Shown here: positions 59,001 to 64,000 of the stretch, piece by piece
Layout of the letters: each line of letters begins with the position of its first letter
Position numbering within the stretch: position 1 is the first letter of the stretch
Origin: Phoronis australis
Taxonomy: Eukaryota; Phoronida; Phoronidae
Direction of reading: 5' to 3'
Length of the DNA: 64,000 nt
Assembly (NCBI GenBank): GCA_002633005.1
Contig: NMRA01000096.1
Span: forward strand, 310,001 to 374,000
The notes under the pieces: model-generated
Told to the model about the DNA's origin: nothing
What the model saw: only the letters and a program-made list of their open reading frames with translations
Database searches by the model: none
Translations under genes and position numbers: made by a program

Positions 59001-60413
59001 TTTTCAATGGCGTCTCGTGTTATTTTTAAGCGCGGCTACAAATACTACCGCTCTGCAGCCAAAAATGTGTGGGTTGGGAGTGGATGGGCGAGCTAAAAGG
59101 ACGCAGACGCATGCTACTGATGGTGGTAACGTTTTTTTTTTTTTTAGTCCCGATTTTTGTCGGGGAAAGGTTAACATTGACCATTTCAAGACTGGTTATC
59201 GGGCATGATTTGGGCCGTAAAAGTTTCAAAGTTTCCGCGTTTTTTGTCATTGGTCATTCCAAGCCCTGCTTACTAAGTCTCCTTTTACATTTTAAATGCA
59301 ATACATTTCGGGCCTAATCATAGTGCAAAACTTTTTGTACAAACGTCGTTATATTTATGTCTCAAATGCATTGTTTTTTTACCTAAAAAGAGGCTCCTTT
59401 TTAAAATGGCGACTGCATGAATAAGCCCCATAGAGGGTTTACCAATGCGAGTGAGTGGCCCAGATTTTTGGTGTGCTAGTTGCATGTCTCATTAGGTTAT
59501 GGAAGTGTAATTGGGTATTAGTTGAATACCAATAAGTTATCCAACTTCGTTTTACTAAAGGTTAATATGTTTTACCCTAGAAAAATGTCCAAAATTGACT
59601 GTCTTCGGAACATTGTATCTCACAAGTGGCCGATTGGATTCAGATCAAACTATCAGCTACTATGCTTCATCAGTGTTCCGTTGAGTGTAGAGTTTTATTC
59701 CGAACATATGAACGAAACGGAATAAAGACTGTCAATAACGAAAAGTGTCATCTCAATTCTACATATCAGAAAACTTGCTGCCAAAGTACAGCTTATTATG
59801 CTTCATACAATTTTCTTTAAAGCACTGTTAAGAATTATTTTTAATATGGTATAATTTAGAAAATTGTTACAGCGTTTTTGCGATTTCTCTCGACCAATCT
59901 GATCTTGTTCGTGATACATGGTCACGTAATGTAACCAATGACAGAAATGTATAACATCAAAAATCGAATTCTACAGGCGTTCTACTTTCAGCAAATTATC
60001 CTTAAGCCGAGTTAAATTGTATAGTTTTGTGTGAATGCACAGACTTCTTGGTAATGTTCTACTTAACCTTAACTGTGATATGCATGGACTTGTCAGGAGT
60101 TGGCTAATCTTCCTGTGGCACTGACGGCTTCCCGACAACTTTATTTGAGGTGACATGCGTTTAGGTTTTTCAACGTAAGGTATGCTACATCATGATGTGC
60201 AAAATGTTGATGTAATCTACTTCGTGGAGAAGTTTTAGTGTTTGTTGTTAGCTGATCTACTTAATTTCAGACACCAACGAAGTGCCTACGTTGGACACTA
60301 TAGACACGTACATGGCCAAACTTCATCAAATAATCTTGGACAACCCTCAAGAAAACGAGAATTTAATAGCATCGGTCAGGGAAATAGTTAGCAGGCTCAA
60401 CTTTGAAAGGTAA
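52917..60413 (+). CDS. HMG20A: HMG20A/HMG20B-type HMG-box protein, 8 coding exons, 356 aa
   Basis: Exons are 52917-53023, 53793-53890, 54345-54403, 54863-55069, 55827-55932, 57405-57539, 58433-58648 and 60271-60413. All borders are GT-AG and phases agree. HMG20A (iBRAF) and HMG20B (BRAF35) are nuclear proteins that act with the LSD1-CoREST histone demethylase complex on neuronal gene silencing. Seen: a basic KKRKK stretch, then an HMG box (about residues 108-178: [20 protein letters not shown]...MLGREW...[12 protein letters not shown]), the conserved [13 protein letters not shown] motif (about 223-236), and a coiled coil (about 239-303: [15 protein letters not shown]...LQQHLDMLR). A conserved tail follows with VDTIDxY-like TLDTIDTYM and [16 protein letters not shown]. 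Human HMG20A has 347 residues. It is probably the single pre-duplication orthologue of HMG20A and HMG20B. ATG context ACCATGG supports the start. Confidence 0.93.
53024..53792. other. HMG20 intron 1
   Basis: Non-coding intron with consensus borders. The 95-codon plus-strand frame at 53468-53755 is hydrophobic and unrecognised and lies wholly inside the intron. Confidence 0.6.
53793..53890 (+). CDS. HMG20A: HMG20 coding exon 2
   Basis: Acceptor CTCCCAG, donor CATG|GTAATA. Encodes [20 protein letters not shown] and SIVTYIPHG, a disordered acidic segment. Phase fits exons 1 and 3. Confidence 0.8.
54345..54403 (+). CDS. HMG20A: HMG20 coding exon 3
   Basis: A 59-base exon, acceptor TTTTCCAG, donor GAG|GTATTT. 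Encodes [20 protein letters not shown]. Identified from splice sites and frame continuity. Confidence 0.75.
54863..55069 (+). CDS. HMG20A: HMG20 coding exon 4 (basic region and first part of HMG box)
   Basis: Acceptor TTCTTTAG, donor CAG|GTTGAT (a weak but GT donor). Encodes [14 protein letters not shown], then helices I and II of the HMG box with the conserved aromatic and Trp positions (GYVRF, GREW). Confidence 0.93.
55560..55650 (+). pseudogene. Possible THAP-like start fragment in HMG20 intron 4
   Basis: From the ATG at about 55589 the plus strand reads [13 protein letters not shown], resembling the first residues of a THAP domain. It then loses the expected pattern. Probably DNA-transposon debris. 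Confidence 0.2.
55827..55932 (+). CDS. HMG20A: HMG20 coding exon 5 (end of HMG box)
   Basis: Acceptor TTACAG, donor AAAG|GTAGGA. Encodes [20 protein letters not shown] and HKTEAYKTF, helix III of the HMG box and its basic tail. Confidence 0.93.
56602..56960. mobile_element. MITE family B, copy 2, with internal hairpin (HMG20 intron 5)
   Basis: The left end ATTCTACCAGTTTTGGACAA and the right end GTCCTACATTGGCAAGATTT are inverted and resemble the 42396 element. The middle (56681-56773) is a strong hairpin: CAGTGCTTACGTAAACAAAG faces CCTTGTTTACGTATGCGCTG. Confidence 0.65.
57405..57539 (+). CDS. HMG20A: HMG20 coding exon 6
   Basis: Acceptor TATACAG, donor AAAG|GTAGCT. Encodes an acidic segment ([12 protein letters not shown]) followed by [15 protein letters not shown], a motif diagnostic of HMG20 proteins. 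Confidence 0.92.
57540..58432. other. HMG20 intron 6
   Basis: Non-coding, consensus borders, no repeat recognised. Confidence 0.6.
58433..58648 (+). CDS. HMG20A: HMG20 coding exon 7 (coiled coil)
   Basis: Acceptor CATTGCAG, donor CCAA|GTAAGT. Encodes the C-terminal coiled coil with heptad Leu/Ile positions and [17 protein letters not shown]. In vertebrates this is the part that dimerises and contacts CoREST-complex partners. Confidence 0.93.
58762..59268. mobile_element. Non-autonomous DNA element with CAGGGCTTGGAA termini (HMG20 intron 7)
   Basis: Terminal inverted repeats CAGGGCTTGGAAT and its complement, flanked on both sides by CTTACT (58756-58761 and 59269-59274), a likely target duplication. 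The interior is unusual for the window: repeated TTTCCGCGG/TTTCCGC phrases, many CpGs and a poly-T run near 59133. Termini resemble hAT elements, though 8-base duplications are usual there. No transposase. Confidence 0.8.
59275..60270. other. Rest of HMG20 intron 7
   Basis: Non-coding by inspection. Short open frames at 59522-59820 have no recognisable domain. Confidence 0.5.
60271..60413 (+). CDS. HMG20A: HMG20 coding exon 8 (terminal, with stop)
   Basis: Acceptor AATTTCAG. Encodes [41 protein letters not shown] and TAA. The end position agrees with the vertebrate C-terminus. The last codons also form a donor-like GAAAG|GTAACC, giving a possible alternative end. Confidence 0.9.
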
Positions 60414-63394
60414 CCACTTTTGTTCTGTCAGTCTTAGCCGGTCAAGTTGCTGAATACATAAATTGTCGTATATGTTTTGTATAGTATTTACATCTTGTTG
60501 TCAGTGTTAAAATTTCTCACAAATTATGAATGAAGGCATAAAAACAGAAGCAGTAATTTTATTACTTTATTTTTGGTAGAAGATGCACTAACTAACATTT
60601 TCAAGGAACATTTGCAAACATTGCCAACAATAATTCAGTTGTATAACACAAGTTTAGTCATTCATTCACTTGGGAGGCATCACTGGCACATATTGATGTG
60701 GGGACGCACTCACTGGGTTTACTGTTAGAGATATCAGCTGCACTCTGTTGTCTCCTTTTTTCAACTGGCGTAGACATCTGATTGGTCCTTTATGAGAACT
60801 TATTGGGTTTATAGACCAAGCAGGTGTCTTAGCCGGTTGATGCTGCGGAACCACCAAATTCAAGCCGTAGTGGAATATTTAAATTTGCGGAGTCCAGGTG
60901 TTTTACCCTTTTTGAATGGTGTTGGATTGAAGGTAGACAAAATGTTACAGACTTTTAACCGGCATTTGATTGGTTGTTTCAGACTTTTGTTGACAACAGA
61001 TAAAATTTGCTGTGATTGTTCAAGACTAAAAGGACACACGGCCTTGAAGATTTGTTTGAACCCAGATCATAGATTGATTTGTTTCAATGTATAACATTAA
61101 AAATGTATTTTCAGTATTTTTACGAGAAACTCAGATCCTGCAACTTCAACATTCAGCATGCATGAAAGGTATTTACTCATTTTATGTTATGAAAATAATA
61201 ACGTATTTGTATTTTTACTCATTTTTCAGTGACAAGTTATGATATCGAAGATGAAGAAGACCTTCCCTCCTTCCATAGTCTTTATCTTCACATCCCGTTT
61301 GTGATGTCGTTTTACACGATTTTATGTCATATGTTATCATTTCATTGTCCGACTATTAAACTTGTTAAGTATATCCAAAGGAACCTAGTGTTTGTTATTT
61401 ATTTAACACACAGCTATGAAATTATGTTAATTTCCATGCACTCCATCTAGTTTCTACTTTGCCTACCATGGTAATTTGCATGCAATGACTGAAAACTGCC
61501 AAAACAAATTGTCAATTTTCTCAACAAAAACAAACAATTAAAAATTTCTTTCCTTCACTGTACAGATTCCATAAAACATCACTAATTATTCGTAACAAGG
61601 TGGGGAATCTTTGAAAAAATGGAAACTGACAATTTTGTCAATTCTTGTAGAAAACGACTGTCAGAAGAAGTATTGTTTATGTCCCAAGACACATTCCAAT
61701 ATATTTGAAATTTTGTGTAAACGGGCTAAAAATTAGTCGGCAAGAATTTGAGACCATTCTTAGGTTTTTATTTCCAAGTGCATAAAGATTGCAGCTGGTT
61801 CTACTAAGCTCGGAACATCAGAGTCTTGGAGCCAATTGGAAACAATCATCAATTTACAAGTTATTCATCTGGTACACGTGTCGGCCTTTTTAAACATCCA
61901 AACAGTTGGAATAAACTGTCAAAAGAGATGACAGGGAAATTAATGGGAATTAAACTATTGACCAGGCTTTCAGTTTAAGACACTTGAGGTTTATTAAAAA
62001 TTTGCACATGCAATGCAGCTATAGGTTCTTTTTTGATGTTGAAAACAGTTTGCCCATTATACTATGTCAGTCACTGACCATTACAGAGTACCTTCACGGT
62101 GTCTCAATATGATGGAACATGCATTAAATATGATGGTGTATTTAAACACTTCTGTCGCCATTACCAAGGTCTGGGAGGTTTTACTTGCATGTTGGAAAAG
62201 TACATTCTTCAAATGAATGTATGTGGCACGCAAACACTTGTTTACTCTATTTACCATGGCAACCAATACACTACTGATTCCATAGATTGACTTGCTTGTT
62301 ATTTGTTCAACTTATTTCAGGCTCATGCGGTGCACATGTGAAAACATTAAAACACCACCTCTCATAGAGCTTCATTTCCCGTTTTAGAGATGTTCCCTGG
62401 TCCCTGCCCTAGCCAGACCAGAATTCACTCAATTAGTTTTTGTGGGGTTACTTAATAGCATATACATAGAGAACGTAGGTTCCACATTCACAGAGAGATT
62501 GCAAGCATATCAGCTTACGAGGTAATGGCTGGCACGACAAATAATGCAAATGTGTGTTCACATGCTGGTGGCGTCCACATGACAAATGTTATTGTATTTT
62601 CACAACAATTGGTGAGCAAAAGCTCCCAAATCATGCTCTACTACCAACAAGAAGCGTTTGCACACACCTCTTTTTCGAATTATTCTTATTAAAATGTGTC
62701 TTGTAATTTTGAGACATCAGCTTATAGCAACCACCAACAAAACATTGTTCATAGACTTTGTTAGCTTACATAGTATATACAAATCTAAAAATCAAGATGA
62801 CATAAATTAAAAAAGCTTCAGGTAACTGAACCAAAATGTTGGAATATATAAACAATATTGCACTTCACAGACAAATTAATCACTAAACGGAATGTTCAGT
62901 CAAATCCTATTTGTCATGCAGAAATAAAAGCATTAAAATGACAAAAAATACATGAAATGACAAAAAATTACACATGATACAAGGTGTATTCATAAACTCA
63001 TCCAGCCTGTCAAATTTCATGGTGTCGGCATAGCAACTCACTGTGTAAGAGTAAAACTGGACATGTTCACTTAAAGCGATAGTTCAACCTATAATCAAAG
63101 AAGAGTGTGATACACGCACTGAAGTAAGCAAGAGAACTGTGCGTGGTTTGAAATAGTTTAAACAAGAGCACAGAGTTCATATAAATTGAGAATAAAATGA
63201 GCCATTTACACATTAATAGAACATCAAAAAAGGCAGTTTAAACGTAGTATTATTTCAGTAAAAGGATGTGCATGTTTAGCCACAAAAATAGCTACAAAAG
63301 AATGTTTTGGTAAATTATATTTTTCTAAGAAACCATTGAATTTACTTGGAGTGACCCAACAGCGACCTCTGTTGGAGCCATACTAACCCTAGAC
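60414..63394. other. 3' flank of HMG20 (3'UTR and beyond)
   Basis: Probably begins with 3'UTR. AATAAA hexamers on the plus strand occur at 61910 and further on near 62922 and 63193; which is used cannot be told. Possible alternative terminal exons lie at 61115-61168 and 61230-61242. No other gene recognised. Confidence 0.45.
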
Positions 63395-63845
63395 CATAGA
63401 GTGGTCGCATTACAGTTGGGTACAAAAGTCATTAGCTTAAAGATATATTTGCATGCTCCTAGCCATGCTAATGTATAACAGGAACTAAATGCCCATGCTA
63501 TTTGAACATCATCTACGCTAAGCAAAGCGCAGTTGTGTTCATTGACAACTTGTAAATGTGAAAACAAAAAATCTGCAAATAGATGACCTTTGCACTAATA
63601 ACATAACATGGGGGCTCACATAACCCGCATCATGCAGTGTTATTCCCCAACACCATGTCACGATGCTTACTTGACACGGTTGAGTGATATATGGCAGACA
63701 ATTTTCAACAAAAACTCGTCCTTAATAACATTTGGCAATTTTCAACCTAATTCGTATTCACATCGGCACTGTATTTTGTGTTTCTAACTAATTTGACAAA
63801 GCAATCACAGAGATAAAGGATTAGTGTGCAAGTTCCACTTTAAGC
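63395..63845 (-). repeat. Dispersed repeat family E, copy 2
   Basis: Reverse-complement match to 28465-28880 from about GAACTTGCACACTAAT at its start (63835 on the plus strand) to GGCTAGGAGCATGC near its end. The 80-codon minus-strand frame here lies inside the repeat and has no recognisable domain. Confidence 0.75.
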
Positions 63846-64000
63846 AACCATCTAGAGGTTTCAGTATCAATTTTAAGTGAAAACTTGAGAGCAATTGCAG
63901 CAAGAAATCACGCATGAAGCATAGGTGGACTTAGGGGAGCCTGCCCAGAGGCACAGCCAAAAAACCCGTCGGCATATCATTTTTAAAATTTATGCCATTT
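63846..64000. other. Window end, no gene recognised
   Basis: Contains an AGGTGGACTTAGGGGAGCCT phrase at about 63923 that resembles a decayed hAT-like terminus. Nothing else seen. Confidence 0.35.

Overview
The window reads as genomic DNA of a non-vertebrate animal. It is AT-rich, carries multi-exon genes with GT-AG introns of a few hundred bases to about 2.5 kb, and is crowded with short inverted-repeat elements. It has single undetermined bases at 6350, 7753 and 51287 and one short gap (23286-23309). Gene content (an LHFPL2-type tetraspan, a PEAK-family pseudokinase and an HMG20 protein) and protein similarity recalled from vertebrates fit an invertebrate deuterostome such as a hemichordate or cephalochordate. 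The sequence alone does not settle the species.

Three protein genes can be reconstructed. (1) About 1.5-4.1 kb, minus strand: a three-exon, 277-residue four-pass membrane protein of the LHFPL family, closest to LHFPL2. (2) 26.8-34.5 kb, minus strand: a six-coding-exon, 1386-residue PEAK1/PRAG1-type scaffold pseudokinase. It has the N-terminal Cys/Trp motif, a long disordered Tyr- and Pro-rich region and a diverged C-terminal pseudokinase fold. (3) 52.9-60.4 kb, plus strand: an eight-coding-exon, 356-residue HMG20A/B-type protein with an HMG box and a C-terminal coiled coil. Genes 2 and 3 are transcribed away from each other. From memory, human PEAK1 and HMG20A on 15q24.3 lie in the same head-to-head order, which suggests an ancient linkage.

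The rest is intergenic or intronic and dominated by mobile-element debris. This includes a tRNA-headed SINE, a 1.03-kb near-identical tandem duplication whose junction sits on an undetermined base, and at least three families of miniature inverted-repeat elements. There is a 663-bp foldback element with TA target duplications and iterated subrepeats, a Penelope-like retroelement remnant with a GIY-YIG domain, hAT-like non-autonomous elements, and two larger unclassified repeat families each present twice. A 46-bp minisatellite lies in a PEAK intron, and there are microsatellites at 17.5, 19.4 and 46.6 kb.

The LHFPL2 and PEAK genes probably have non-coding 5' exons that I could not place firmly. 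A compact CpG-richer patch at 22.5-22.8 kb is a candidate promoter. I found no operon, CRISPR array, rRNA or free-standing tRNA gene. I do not see a clearly novel multi-gene system. The most noteworthy items are the conserved divergent PEAK-HMG20 pair, the degenerate pseudokinase, and the foldback/MITE families.
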